NCBI RefSeq assembly: GCF_024518835.1
Contig: NZ_JANIGO010000002.1
Coordinates: 67,522-131,521, forward strand
DNA length: 64,000 nt
Reading direction: 5' to 3'
Source of the DNA: Limnobacter humi
GTDB taxonomy: Bacteria > Pseudomonadota > Gammaproteobacteria > Burkholderiales > Burkholderiaceae_B
Shown here: one piece after another, positions 46,214 to 55,451 of the stretch
Numbering within the stretch: position 1 is the first letter of the stretch
Layout: every line of letters begins with the position of its first letter
Notes under the pieces: model-generated
The model's input: only the letters and a program-made list of their open reading frames with translations
What the model was told of the DNA's origin: nothing
The model's database searches: none
Translations under genes and position numbers: made by a program

Positions 46214-47649
46214 GCAACGGCAACATGGATTGGCTTCTGCCCGTTTTGCTGGTGTTGAGTTTGATACAGCTTGTGGGACTGTGGGTACTGTGGCGCCGCA
46301 GTCAAGGCGCTGTGGCCGATGCTGTGCAATTGCCCCTGCAAACCCTCCAGGCCGATTTGTCAGAAGCCCGCCATGCGCTTGCACAGCAGCGTTTTCAAGC
46401 CGATGAAATGGCCAAGCAATTGCACCAAATGGGGCTGGATCTGGAAGCACGCCTGAATCGGCAGGCAGAAGGCATGCAGGTTAACTTGGCCCAACAGCGC
46501 GGCGAAACTCAACAATTGTTGCAGGGTTTGCAAACTGTGGTGGGCAACCAGTTTTCCCAAGGCTCGCAATTGCAGGCTGAACGTTTGAACCAGTTTGCTG
46601 AAATCCTTCACCGCACCAATGCACTCATCAACGACCAATTGAACCAAATTCGCTTGTCGTTGGAGCAAAAGCTGAAGGACATTCAACAGGACAATGCAGG
46701 CAAGCTGGAGGAAATGCGTCGCACGGTGGATGAAAAGCTGCATGCAACACTCGAGCAACGACTGGGTGAGTCGTTCAAGCAGGTGAGCGATCGACTTGAA
46801 CAGGTTTACAAAGGGTTGGGTGAAATGCAAAGCCTCGCCACAGGCGTGGGTGATTTAAAGCGGGTTCTGACCAACGTCAAAACGCGGGGTACCTGGGGTG
46901 AAGTGCAACTGCAGGCGCTGCTGGAGCAAATGTTGACGCCTGCACAGTTTGGCCAAAACATCAAACCGGTGCCCGGTAGCAGCAATATTGTTGAATTTGC
47001 GGTCCGATTACCAGGCAAAGAAGATGACAAACCCGTGTGGTTGCCCATCGACTCCAAATTTCCCAAAGAGCAATATGAGCGTTTGCTGGAAGCCTTTGAT
47101 CGCGCCGATGCCGATGGCGTGGCAACGGCTTCCAAAGCCTTGGAGCAGGCTGTTCGTCTGGAAGCCAAAAGCATTGCTGAAAAATACCTGGCCCCACCGT
47201 ACACCACCGACTTTGGAATTCTCTTTTTGCCCACCGAAGGGCTGTATGCCGAAGTGGTGAAGCGTCCTGGGTTGGTGGATGAATTGCAGCGGGTTCATCG
47301 GGTGACCGTGGCTGGTCCCATTACCCTCACCACCTTGCTCAATGCCTTGCAATTGGGCTTTAAAACGCTGGCCCTCGAGAAGCGTTCCAGCGAGGTGTGG
47401 ACCATTTTGAGTGCTGTAAAAACCGAATTTGGCAAGTTTGGCGATGTACTTGCCAAAACCAAAGACACCCTTGAACGGGCTGCTCGCAATATTGAAGGTG
47501 CCGAACAGCGTTCACGTGTTATGCAGCGCAAGCTGAAAGGGCTGGACATGCTGCCAGAACAAGAGGCGATTCAAATTCTGGGGGTGGGGCACGGCGACGA
47601 CGGTTCTGCCGGTGCAGAGCCGGATGATGACGAAGGGCTGGCACCATGA
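46210..47649 (+). CDS. rmuC: DNA recombination protein RmuC
   Basis: 479-aa membrane-anchored protein of the RmuC family, which limits recombination between inverted repeats and has a PD-(D/E)XK-like nuclease fold. An N-terminal TM (WLLPVLLVLSLIQLVGLWVLW) is followed by a long coiled coil (about 45-200) and the RmuC domain with TRGTWGEVQLQALLEQMLTP and PIDSKFPKEQYERL. Both ends overlap neighbours by 4 nt (truncated hemoglobin before, asparaginase after). Confidence 0.94.
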   Translation: MSNGNMDWLLPVLLVLSLIQLVGLWVLWRRSQGAVADAVQLPLQTLQADLSEARHALAQQRFQADEMAKQLHQMGLDLEARLNRQAEGMQVNLAQQRGETQQLLQGLQTVVGNQFSQGSQLQAERLNQFAEILHRTNALINDQLNQIRLSLEQKLKDIQQDNAGKLEEMRRTVDEKLHATLEQRLGESFKQVSDRLEQVYKGLGEMQSLATGVGDLKRVLTNVKTRGTWGEVQLQALLEQMLTPAQFGQNIKPVPGSSNIVEFAVRLPGKEDDKPVWLPIDSKFPKEQYERLLEAFDRADADGVATASKALEQAVRLEAKSIAEKYLAPPYTTDFGILFLPTEGLYAEVVKRPGLVDELQRVHRVTVAGPITLTTLLNALQLGFKTLALEKRSSEVWTILSAVKTEFGKFGDVLAKTKDTLERAARNIEGAEQRSRVMQRKLKGLDMLPEQEAIQILGVGHGDDGSAGAEPDDDEGLAP

Positions 47650-48626
47650 CTTTACCGCGGCTTCATTTGATTGCCACGGGCGGTACCATCGCGGGTTTGA
47701 GTCATGTCAATACGGCGCCGGCCTCTTGGTCGTATACGGCAGCCCAATTGGGTGCTGAACAACTACTGCAGGCAACGCCAGAATTGCTGAACGTGGCGCA
47801 GTGGACCGTCGAACAGCCGTACAGCATTGGCAGTCAGGACCTGACACCTCAGCACCTGGTGGTCTTGCAACAATCGGTGTTGGCGGCTTTGCAAAGCCCC
47901 ACTGTGGATGCTGTCATCGTAACGCACGGCACCGACACTGTCGAAGACGCGCTTTACTTCTTGCACCTCACAATTCCAGTTGTATGGCGGTCCAAGGCCA
48001 TCTTGTTCGTGGCCGCCATGCTGCCATCAGACCATCCCAATGCCGATGGCCCAGACAACCTTCGGCAAGCTGTCCACCTGGCCCTAACCGGTGAACTGGG
48101 TGCATCACCAATGGGCTTGGTCATGAATGGTTGTTTTCTTCCAGCTGATCAGGTCATGAAATGGAGCACCGCGGGTGTTGCGGCATTTGAGCAACCGCTG
48201 GGCGGTGCGTTTTCGGACATGATGGATCTGGATGGCCCCAGTGCAGGTGCTTGTGCAGATTTTCATGCCCCATTGTTTGAGCAAGTGGAAGTGCCGGTGG
48301 TGTATTGCACACCAGGCCTTGCACCCTTGCGCTCACTGGAGTCGGCTTTGAAGCGCGGTGTGCAATCGGTGGTAATCGCGGCACCTGGCCATGGCAACAT
48401 TCCAGAAATGCTGGTGCCCATTCTCAGGACATGTTTGCTGGCGGGTATTGATGTAATTAGGGCGAGCCGCGTGCCTTACGGTGGTGTTGAACAGGGCGGG
48501 GAATTCGATTCTTTGGATGCCTTCCGCTCGCCACAGCCTGGTTGTGGTGTGTTTCGTGAGGGCGGTTCGTTGAGCCTGAACAAGCTGGCCATGCTGGAAA
48601 TGTTGAAACACGCCATGCCGGCTTAG
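47646..48626 (+). CDS. L-asparaginase
   Basis: Hydrolyses asparagine to aspartate and ammonia; 326 aa. Both active-site signatures are present: T11-G-G-T14-I near the start (LIATGGTIAGLSH) and H94-G-T-D-T98 (VTHGTDTVEDALYF). No signal peptide is visible, unlike periplasmic type II enzymes, so it is probably cytoplasmic although the motifs are type II-like. It overlaps rmuC by 4 nt. A GC-rich hairpin lies between it and the convergent tolC-type gene. Confidence 0.93.
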   Translation: MTLPRLHLIATGGTIAGLSHVNTAPASWSYTAAQLGAEQLLQATPELLNVAQWTVEQPYSIGSQDLTPQHLVVLQQSVLAALQSPTVDAVIVTHGTDTVEDALYFLHLTIPVVWRSKAILFVAAMLPSDHPNADGPDNLRQAVHLALTGELGASPMGLVMNGCFLPADQVMKWSTAGVAAFEQPLGGAFSDMMDLDGPSAGACADFHAPLFEQVEVPVVYCTPGLAPLRSLESALKRGVQSVVIAAPGHGNIPEMLVPILRTCLLAGIDVIRASRVPYGGVEQGGEFDSLDAFRSPQPGCGVFREGGSLSLNKLAMLEMLKHAMPA

Positions 48627-48636
48627 GGTATGTTGG

Positions 48637-48661
48637 GCAGGAGGCGCGGCTTGCCCCCTGC
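48637..48661. other. hairpin between convergent genes
   Basis: GCAGGAGGC (48637-48645) pairs with GCCCCCTGC (48653-48661) with one mismatch and a 7-nt loop. No T-run on either side, so a weak terminator at best for the asparaginase and TolC messages. Confidence 0.35.
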
Positions 48662-48678
48662 ATGGTCGAACTGCGTCT

Positions 48679-50778
48679 TTAAAGCTGCGTCATTTTGCTG
48701 GTCTTTTGCACAGGGCCGGGTGCCTTGGCCGAGGTGCCAGTCAATGGTTCGTTGCGCTCTCGAACAATTTGCCATTGTCCTCCCTGTTGTTTCCAGGTCA
48801 GTGTTTTCTTCGATTTTTCCTGATAGTTGTTGGAACGATAATTCTGCGTGAATGTCAGCTCGTAGACCGTTGGATCGTCAAAGTTGGGCACGACCTGAAC
48901 ATCGGTCATGTCAATTTCAATTTTCGCGGCAGACCTTAATCGTTCACGCCGGTTAACTTCCCAGGATTCGTAATTGCCTTGCTCCGGTTTGAACGTCGGT
49001 GCGTAAAATGCAATGTAGGCATTGACATCTTTGTTCTGCCAGGCCTTCAGCCATTCACTGGTTCGGGAAATCAGGTTTTTGGACACTGTGGCCGGGTCAA
49101 CGGACTCTGCTGGCTTTTGAGGGGCTTGTGCAGTCATGCTCACTGGCAAGGTGGGCAATACACCGGGTGCTGCGTCTTGCTGCACCAAAGGTTGCGGCAC
49201 GCTTGAGGGTTGGTCATTGCCCACTTTTTTAAATGCATCATCAAACCCGATGGCAGGCATTTGGAAACCCTGGATGTTGATCAATTCCGCCGGGCATCCC
49301 TCGGATTCTGCACCGGACTGACTTTGCTCTTTGTAGAGAATGACTTGCCGTTTTACAGGCTCTCCAGCTTTCACCAAGTCATCCACACCAAACAGGCCAA
49401 TCAGTTGCCCAGTCGCCGACAGCAGGCGTAGTTTGGCAACACTCAGGTCTGCATCAATGTTGATGAGCCCGCGATGGGCTTGGTAGTACTCATTTTCTGC
49501 GCTGAGCAAGTCAAGTAAGCTGCGGCGGCCCACGGCAAATTGTTGCTCGTACGCGGCACGGGCTTTGGCGATCGCATCGGTTTGTGCCCGCAAATAATTT
49601 TGCTTGCGTTGCAAGCTGTTGACGTCAAAGAGGGCATTCTGACTATTTTGTCGGATTGCACGGCATGTCACCAACTTGTCATCCAGTGCCCGCATTTTTC
49701 GGTGAATGGCTGCATTCCGGCTGGCTGAGTCTGCCCCGCCACGATACAGGTTCATGCTGGCCAACACATCCACCGATGAAATTTGACGCTCGTCAAAGGT
49801 GGACAAATAATTGCTGTAAACATCGCTTTTTGCCCGCAAATCGATTCTCGGGTAGAAGCCCTCACTGGCTGCGGTCACTGCCTGTTTCGATGCCTCAATC
49901 GCCGCATTGGCTGCCCTCAATAATGGGTGCGTATTCAATGCAAACACCAGCCGCTCAATGTTGTCCACCTCGAAATTGGCTTGCAGTACGTACTGACCCT
50001 CATCGTTGATGGGCCATACCCGGTCTGTGATGCGCTGGTAGTTGCTCATCGCCGTAAATGCATTGGCTTTTTCGGTGGCGAGGTTACTCAAGGCCAGGGT
50101 GTATCGGCTTCTTGCTTGCTCCAGGTCAGACTCTCGGGCCACGCCACTCTTGACCTTTTCATCAATCTTGTTCATCAGGTCCTGATGAACTTTGAGATTG
50201 CGCTCAGCCAGTTTGACCAACGCTTGCGCACGCGACACATCAATGTGGGCACTGGACGCTTCAAATGCAACTTGGTTTGCCTTGTTCAAATAGCGGTAAT
50301 ACGATTGCATGGCATCGGCATACGATGCCAAATATCGGGATTGCGACGCAAAACCGTTGAAAATGTTTTGACGGGCTTCAATGCCGTATGAATTGGCATT
50401 GTAGGTGCGCGAGCCCACGGTATCGATCTTGGTCTTTTCTCGCCCAGTTGAACCCCGCAAGTCAACCGTGGGCAACAAGCCACCAAATTTCACATTGGCT
50501 TCTTCGATTTGTGCCGAAAGCCCCGATAGCTCTGCGCTGAGTGTCGGGTTGTTTTCCAATCCGATGACCACGCTGTCACGAAGCGGGTTTGGTTGAGTCG
50601 GTTCCCCTGCGGTGGAGAAACCCTCCGTGTTGGTTAAAGCAGGCTGTTCAACCGGTGTTCCAGATGGGATTGAATGGGCTGCCTGCTGCGCAAACGCAGG
50701 AATGTCATGCAGAACCACCCAAGCAGAAAGTACGGCAAGCGGCAGTGTTTTCAAAGCGAAGTGTCGAATCATGGACAT
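48679..50778 (-). CDS. TolC family outer-membrane protein with extra C-terminal domain
   Basis: 699 aa, outer-membrane exit duct of a type I secretion system. Signal peptide ends at DIPAFAQQ. Two TolC/OEP repeats follow (about 70-470; e.g. GLENNPTLSAELSGLSAQIEEA and FAVGRRSLLDLLSAENEYYQAHRGL). After a linker, residues from about 565 to 680 form an NTF2-like domain (SEWLKAWQNKDVNAYIAFYAPTF ... YELTFTQNYRS), resembling the C-terminal Cds6-type domain. A plain TolC ends near residue 470, so this is a fusion. It follows the candidate secreted protein by 18 nt in the order ABC-HlyD-substrate-TolC. Confidence 0.88.
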   Translation of the reverse strand: MSMIRHFALKTLPLAVLSAWVVLHDIPAFAQQAAHSIPSGTPVEQPALTNTEGFSTAGEPTQPNPLRDSVVIGLENNPTLSAELSGLSAQIEEANVKFGGLLPTVDLRGSTGREKTKIDTVGSRTYNANSYGIEARQNIFNGFASQSRYLASYADAMQSYYRYLNKANQVAFEASSAHIDVSRAQALVKLAERNLKVHQDLMNKIDEKVKSGVARESDLEQARSRYTLALSNLATEKANAFTAMSNYQRITDRVWPINDEGQYVLQANFEVDNIERLVFALNTHPLLRAANAAIEASKQAVTAASEGFYPRIDLRAKSDVYSNYLSTFDERQISSVDVLASMNLYRGGADSASRNAAIHRKMRALDDKLVTCRAIRQNSQNALFDVNSLQRKQNYLRAQTDAIAKARAAYEQQFAVGRRSLLDLLSAENEYYQAHRGLINIDADLSVAKLRLLSATGQLIGLFGVDDLVKAGEPVKRQVILYKEQSQSGAESEGCPAELINIQGFQMPAIGFDDAFKKVGNDQPSSVPQPLVQQDAAPGVLPTLPVSMTAQAPQKPAESVDPATVSKNLISRTSEWLKAWQNKDVNAYIAFYAPTFKPEQGNYESWEVNRRERLRSAAKIEIDMTDVQVVPNFDDPTVYELTFTQNYRSNNYQEKSKKTLTWKQQGGQWQIVRERNEPLTGTSAKAPGPVQKTSKMTQL

Positions 50779-50796
50779 GTGGGCAAGACGATAAAA

Positions 50797-51960
50797 TTAA
50801 GCGGTGGCTAGAGCATGCTGCTCTGCCAGTTGTGAGGCGGCCATGCTGTGGTCAGCCGAATACACGGCATTGGCCCACGATTGCAAGTGCTGTTCAAGGT
50901 TTGAGTTCGCAGCCTCTTTGGCATGCAGGATGCTGTTGGAATGATCGTCTGCGTTGTGCAAAATGCAGCCGTCATAGGACTTGGAGTCCCATTGCTGGTC
51001 ATGCATGCTGGTTGTTTTGGTGTCGCAGACATCCGCCGGTTCTGGCTTGCAATCCGATTGTTGTGGTGGGCAATCTGTGATCGGGGCTGGGCAATCTGGT
51101 TGGGCTGGCGGGCAGGCCGTGTCCTTCACCTCCACCACCACATGGGCACTGTCAGTCAGGCAACCATGGTCGCCGATGGTGTAGGTGATGACATCCTGAC
51201 CGTGAAAGCCTTCCTTGGCGGTGTATTTCAATTCGCCGTTGACCACTTCAACAGTGCCATGCTCTGCAGTGGCGTTCTTGATGATGAGTTCGCCACATCC
51301 TTTGTCATTGCTCAGCACGTCAATCGTGACCGGGCAGGTACCCTCAGTGCTGGCGCAGTCGTCTTTCGCATCGATCGGTGTTTTGCAGACGTGGTTATCA
51401 CAGTCGGATTTGGGAGGTTCGCAACTGGGTACCTGGGGTTCGCAGGGTGGGCATGGATCGCAGGGTTTGCAGGGCGGCGGATCTCCTCCATCGCTTTCAC
51501 CGACAGTTCGGGTCTCCTTGGTGATGATTTCGGTGATGATCCGCTCATTGGGCGTGTTGGGCGGTGGACCACCGTTTTCAGTCACGCGTTGGGTCAGCTC
51601 GGGTTGAATGTCATCGTGACGCCGATCAACCACGTAACCATCGCTGATTTTCAGAATGTCAGAGGGCACCTCATGGTCTTGAGCGCCCACTGTGACGTAT
51701 TTGCGAATCACACCTTTCTCAGGTGCTTGTTCGGCATCCAGTGGGTGAATGGTGCCATCTTTGGGCTTGATGACCCAGTCAGTTGGTCCTTCCAGTGGGC
51801 GCACCAGCTCGGGTGCCGAGATGTGTCCATCGGTGAACGGGCCCATTTGAACCACCCATTCCACCTCGGGTTTCTTCTTCAGTGTCTTGGGTGCCTTGCG
51901 GGCAATACCCAGGGTACTGGGGTCACAATGCTGCAGGGGTAGTGGGGTTTTCTCGCTCAT
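50797..51960 (-). CDS. cysteine-rich Ig-like-domain protein, candidate type I secretion substrate
   Basis: 387 aa from ATG 51960, with GGAGAGGA 5 nt upstream. No Sec signal peptide or TM segment. Parts: an N-terminal region (PEVEWVVQMGPFTDGHISAPELVRP) of unknown type, a Cys-Pro stretch (CKPCDPCPPCEP), one cadherin/Ig-like domain (VLSNDKGCGELIIKNATAEHGTVEVV... GFHGQDVITYTIGDHG) of the kind seen in large adhesins, a second Cys-Pro segment (CPPAQPDCPAP), and a polar, Ala/Ser/His-rich C-terminus. There are 18 cysteines and no RTX nonapeptides. Position between the HlyD and TolC genes makes it the likely cargo or a surface component. The antisense reading of 339 aa is rejected. Confidence 0.72.
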   Translation of the reverse strand: MSEKTPLPLQHCDPSTLGIARKAPKTLKKKPEVEWVVQMGPFTDGHISAPELVRPLEGPTDWVIKPKDGTIHPLDAEQAPEKGVIRKYVTVGAQDHEVPSDILKISDGYVVDRRHDDIQPELTQRVTENGGPPPNTPNERIITEIITKETRTVGESDGGDPPPCKPCDPCPPCEPQVPSCEPPKSDCDNHVCKTPIDAKDDCASTEGTCPVTIDVLSNDKGCGELIIKNATAEHGTVEVVNGELKYTAKEGFHGQDVITYTIGDHGCLTDSAHVVVEVKDTACPPAQPDCPAPITDCPPQQSDCKPEPADVCDTKTTSMHDQQWDSKSYDGCILHNADDHSNSILHAKEAANSNLEQHLQSWANAVYSADHSMAASQLAEQHALATA

Positions 51961-52080
51961 GCTTGTCCTCTCCGTCCATCTGTCTGGTGTGTGGGCCAGG
52001 CGGGAGTTTGGTTCCATCCCACCGGGCTGCCAAACAGGTGATTCGTTGTGGAGAGGGCGAGTTAACCCGTTGTGAGGAAG

Positions 52081-53379
52081 TCAACGCTCCGTAAATGCTT
52101 CGGAGGTGCCTCTCAGAATGGGTTTGGTGAGGTAAGACAGCACAGAGCGTTGTTCGGTTTGAATGCTGACATTGGCCACCATCCCTGGCATTAGGCGAAT
52201 TCGGGAATGCACGGCCTTTCGAGGCACACTCACTTTGACCACAAAATAGGGCCGACCCATTTCATCGGTCAGGCTGTCCGCAGACACCGATTCCACGCGG
52301 CCCTCCAGTGAACCGTACACAGCATAGTCGTAGGCGGTCACCCGAATTACCGCTTGCTGGTCAGGGCGTATGAAGGCCACATCCTTTGGGTTGATGCGGG
52401 TTTCAAAAATTAGTTGCTCATCCACCGGCACAATTTCAATGACCTCTTTTCCAGCTGGCACCACGGCGCCTTTGGTGTTGTAAAGCACACGTTGAACCAA
52501 GCCGTCCACAGGAGATTTCAACGTGGCTTGATTCACCCGGTCTGACAGCTCGATCTGATTTTGTTCCAGGCTGGCCAGTTTTGCTTTAACCTCCGATAGC
52601 TCCGTGCGCGCTTCGTTTTCCTGTTTCAACCGGGTTTCCTGCAGCTTGTTTCGGGCCTCGGCAACAGCAGACTGCAGGCGGCTGGCTTGCGCGGTGGCCC
52701 CTTCAAAATCGCCCTTGGCTTTCACAACATCCCGTTCAAGCCGCAGCACTTCCACTGGTGATACTGCACCGCTTTTTAGCAGCGGGCGGGTGCTGTCCAG
52801 TTCCTGTTGGGCACTGGCCAAGGTTTGCCTGGCTGCTGCTGCGCGGCTTTGTGCTTCATCCAGCTCCCGTTGGCGTTGCTGCAGTTGCTGTTCAACAATG
52901 TCGGTTTGTGCCCGCCATTCCTGCAACTTGCTGTCCAGTAACTTGCGCTCTTGGGCCACCATATCCGGGTAGTTTTTTTCGGTGTCCGCTTCTACCTCAA
53001 AACCGCTGCGGTTCAATTGGGCCTTGAGTCGCGCCTGACGCAATTGCATGGATGCATCCACCGCCTGTTTTTCACGCAGGCTCGACGAAAAACGGGTGGT
53101 GTCAATCTGAAGCAGGGTTTGACCAGCCTTGACCTCGTCGCCCTCACGAACAAGCACATCGGTGATGACGCCACCATCGACTGCTTGAATCACCTGAAGA
53201 CGTTGACTGGGCACCACACGCGCCTCTCCTTGGGCAGCTTGCGGAACTTTGGCCACGGCCGACCACACCAGCAGCATCAGCAGGCCGATGGAGATTCTCC
53301 AGTTCATTTGGCGGGCGTGGTTGAGGCTGTGTTGCCATTTGCGCAGCTCACCCAAGTTCAATGTGTTGGGCCATTTCAT
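52081..53379 (-). CDS. HlyD/LapC family type I secretion adaptor
   Basis: Periplasmic membrane-fusion protein linking the ABC transporter to the TolC duct. From ATG 53379 it is 432 aa. One TM helix (ISIGLLMLLVWSAVAKV), then a lipoyl half-motif (VIQAVDGGVITDVLVREGDEVKAGQTLLQID), a long coiled-coil hairpin (about 110-270), and the second half-motif (LKSPVDGLVQRVLY) with a beta-barrel (ETRINPKDVAFIRPDQQAVIRV). The ATGA start overlaps the upstream ABC gene by 4 nt. Confidence 0.93.
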   Translation of the reverse strand: MKWPNTLNLGELRKWQHSLNHARQMNWRISIGLLMLLVWSAVAKVPQAAQGEARVVPSQRLQVIQAVDGGVITDVLVREGDEVKAGQTLLQIDTTRFSSSLREKQAVDASMQLRQARLKAQLNRSGFEVEADTEKNYPDMVAQERKLLDSKLQEWRAQTDIVEQQLQQRQRELDEAQSRAAAARQTLASAQQELDSTRPLLKSGAVSPVEVLRLERDVVKAKGDFEGATAQASRLQSAVAEARNKLQETRLKQENEARTELSEVKAKLASLEQNQIELSDRVNQATLKSPVDGLVQRVLYNTKGAVVPAGKEVIEIVPVDEQLIFETRINPKDVAFIRPDQQAVIRVTAYDYAVYGSLEGRVESVSADSLTDEMGRPYFVVKVSVPRKAVHSRIRLMPGMVANVSIQTEQRSVLSYLTKPILRGTSEAFTER

Positions 53380-55451
53380 GCGGATTTTCCCCCCTGACTT
53401 AAGGCCTGGGCCGCGGCCAGCACTTCGGCCCGTCCGCCCTGTGCATGAATTTCCCCACCTTGCATCAAAATCAGGTGATTGCAGGAGCCCAATAGATTCA
53501 ATCGGTGTGTGGTCAGCACCACGATACAACTGGCGGGAAGCTCGCTTAAGGTGTGGATGAATGCCTGCTCGGCTTGGGCATCCAGACACGCGGTGGGTTC
53601 ATCCAGCAAAACCAGGTTGGGGTTACCGCACAACGCACGAGCCAGGGAAACCCATTGGCGCTGGCCGGATGACAAATTGGCGCCCATGGGTTCTATCGGC
53701 GTGTTCAAGCCTGCAGGCAGTGACGCAAGCCATGCCTGTGCGCCCAGGCTCCGTAACACGCGTTCACAAGCGTCTGGGCCAATGTTTTGGCGGTAAAAAC
53801 GAATATTGTCCAGCAACGTACCCTGAATTAGGTGAGGGGGGTTGTGCGCCATCCCGATGTGCTGACCTAGTTCAGCAGGGTGAAATTGCCGATGATCCAG
53901 GTGGTTGATGCGCAATAGTCCGCGGGCCAGGGGCAGTTGCGCAGCCAACGCACGCAACAAGGATGTTTTGCCAGAGCCCATGGCGCCGATAATGGCCACC
54001 CGGTCACCTGCCTGCAGGTTCAGGTGGACGTTTTTCAGCAGGTGGCTGTCGCGTCTCGCTGTGTCCAGTGTTTGGCCAGGTTTCAGGGCTGTAACAGACT
54101 CCAACGATACCGATGACAGTTGAGTCAACACGCTGTCGGCTGGGTGCTGTGGGGCATGGGGTGAGCCCATGGACTGGCTCAAAAACTGATGAAGATCCAT
54201 GAAATGTGCTTGGGCAGACTGCGTATGTACCAACTGACTCTGCAGTTTCTGGATGGGACCAAAGCAGCGCAAGGTGAGCATGGAGACCGCAATCAGTCCA
54301 CCAACGCTGATGTGCTGATCCACCACCAAGGCAACACCCAGCGCGATGGATGCCAGCCAGCTGGTTTGTTGGATCAAGTGCAGCCATTGCCCATTGTCAA
54401 AAAGCAAATTCCGAACAGTATTTTGGTCCAGACGTGAACGGAGCTGGGCCGTCGCGATTTTTTCAGCAACAGGCCATTGCACACCATAGTTCTGAATGGG
54501 TTCCAGGTTGGCCAATTGGTCGATCCACAACAAATGGCAATGGCGGGAAGACTGCATGTGCGCTTGGCTGGAGGCTGCCATGCGCCGGTGTGCGATCCAC
54601 ACCGCGAGCAATGCCGCGCCGGTTGCAAGCCCGGCAATGATTAAAAACAAGGGGTGAATGATGGCGATAATGGCCAAAAACAGCAGCAAGAAAGGCAAAT
54701 CGACTAGGGCAACCAAAAACAAGCCCGACACCAGTTCACGCAGTTGCTCAAAAGAACGCAGGTGCTGCAGCAAAGTGGCTGGGTCGGTGCTTTGGGGGCG
54801 AGTGTTCAGCAATGCTTTTGCCAATTGGTTTGCACATTGAATGTCGGCCTGTGTGGCAGCATGTTCCAGCAGTGTGTGCCGTGCATGTTTCAAAGTGTGC
54901 TCAAACACCAAGCTGATGGCCACGCCAGTGAGCAGTGCCCACAAGGATGCGTAAGCTGAATTGGGAATAATCCGGTCGTAGACCTGAATGGAGAAAAAAG
55001 GACCGCTCAAGGCCAGCAGGTTAATCAGCACCGACGCTGTGATGACCGGCTTGAGTTGGGGTAAAGATTCACGGATGGCATCCATGAGCCAACGGCTTTG
55101 GCTCAGGGTTTGCCAAAAATCCAGCAAGCCCTGCACTGCCGATTTGGATTTTTGTACCGGGGAAGAGTCTCTGGGGGTGATTTCCAGTGCCCAGTTTTCA
55201 TCGCGAAGTGCCCTTGCACCCAGATGCACCCATTCATCGGGGGTGACATGGTTGTGCAAGCGATAAGGCAGGTGGGCGGCGTCCAAATAGGCTTTGGCAT
55301 GCGCCAGTGATGGGGGCAGGGCAGGTTCCCCAGGGCCCTGGGTGTTGGCAGGGTTGCTACTGCTAATTTGCGCCCACAGGTGTTCGTGGAATGGTTGCCC
55401 CAAGGCAGCCAGCCGCGCTTTCAGGGCTGTGGGAGGTGTATTTTCGGACAT
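53376..55451 (-). CDS. type I secretion ABC transporter (LapB-like)
   Basis: 691-aa half-transporter that should drive export with the HlyD and TolC proteins. Residues 1 to about 95 form a short N-terminal domain without the catalytic Cys of C39 peptidases. TM domain from about 135 to 430 (VITASVLINLLALSGPFFSIQVYDRIIPN is the typical first helix). ATPase: Walker A GAMGSGKTS, Walker B LVLLDEPTACLD with catalytic Glu, H-loop TTHR. The signature reads LSSGQ instead of LSGGQ, and the Q-loop position reads GMAHNPPHL, where relatives have the VPQ-type Gln. It starts the minus-strand secretion operon. Confidence 0.88.
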   Translation of the reverse strand: MSENTPPTALKARLAALGQPFHEHLWAQISSSNPANTQGPGEPALPPSLAHAKAYLDAAHLPYRLHNHVTPDEWVHLGARALRDENWALEITPRDSSPVQKSKSAVQGLLDFWQTLSQSRWLMDAIRESLPQLKPVITASVLINLLALSGPFFSIQVYDRIIPNSAYASLWALLTGVAISLVFEHTLKHARHTLLEHAATQADIQCANQLAKALLNTRPQSTDPATLLQHLRSFEQLRELVSGLFLVALVDLPFLLLFLAIIAIIHPLFLIIAGLATGAALLAVWIAHRRMAASSQAHMQSSRHCHLLWIDQLANLEPIQNYGVQWPVAEKIATAQLRSRLDQNTVRNLLFDNGQWLHLIQQTSWLASIALGVALVVDQHISVGGLIAVSMLTLRCFGPIQKLQSQLVHTQSAQAHFMDLHQFLSQSMGSPHAPQHPADSVLTQLSSVSLESVTALKPGQTLDTARRDSHLLKNVHLNLQAGDRVAIIGAMGSGKTSLLRALAAQLPLARGLLRINHLDHRQFHPAELGQHIGMAHNPPHLIQGTLLDNIRFYRQNIGPDACERVLRSLGAQAWLASLPAGLNTPIEPMGANLSSGQRQWVSLARALCGNPNLVLLDEPTACLDAQAEQAFIHTLSELPASCIVVLTTHRLNLLGSCNHLILMQGGEIHAQGGRAEVLAAAQALSQGGKSA

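Noticed and set aside
50923-51942. 339-codon open frame on the plus strand opposite the secretion-locus Ig-like protein
   Set aside because: The minus frame has a strong ribosome-binding site, a recognisable Ig/cadherin-like domain and fits the operon. The plus frame has no motif and no start signal.
53380-53589. 70-residue N-terminal extension of the HlyD-type adaptor
   Set aside because: It lies inside the ABC gene and has no family similarity; ATG 53379 gives the usual 4-nt overlap and the expected TM position.
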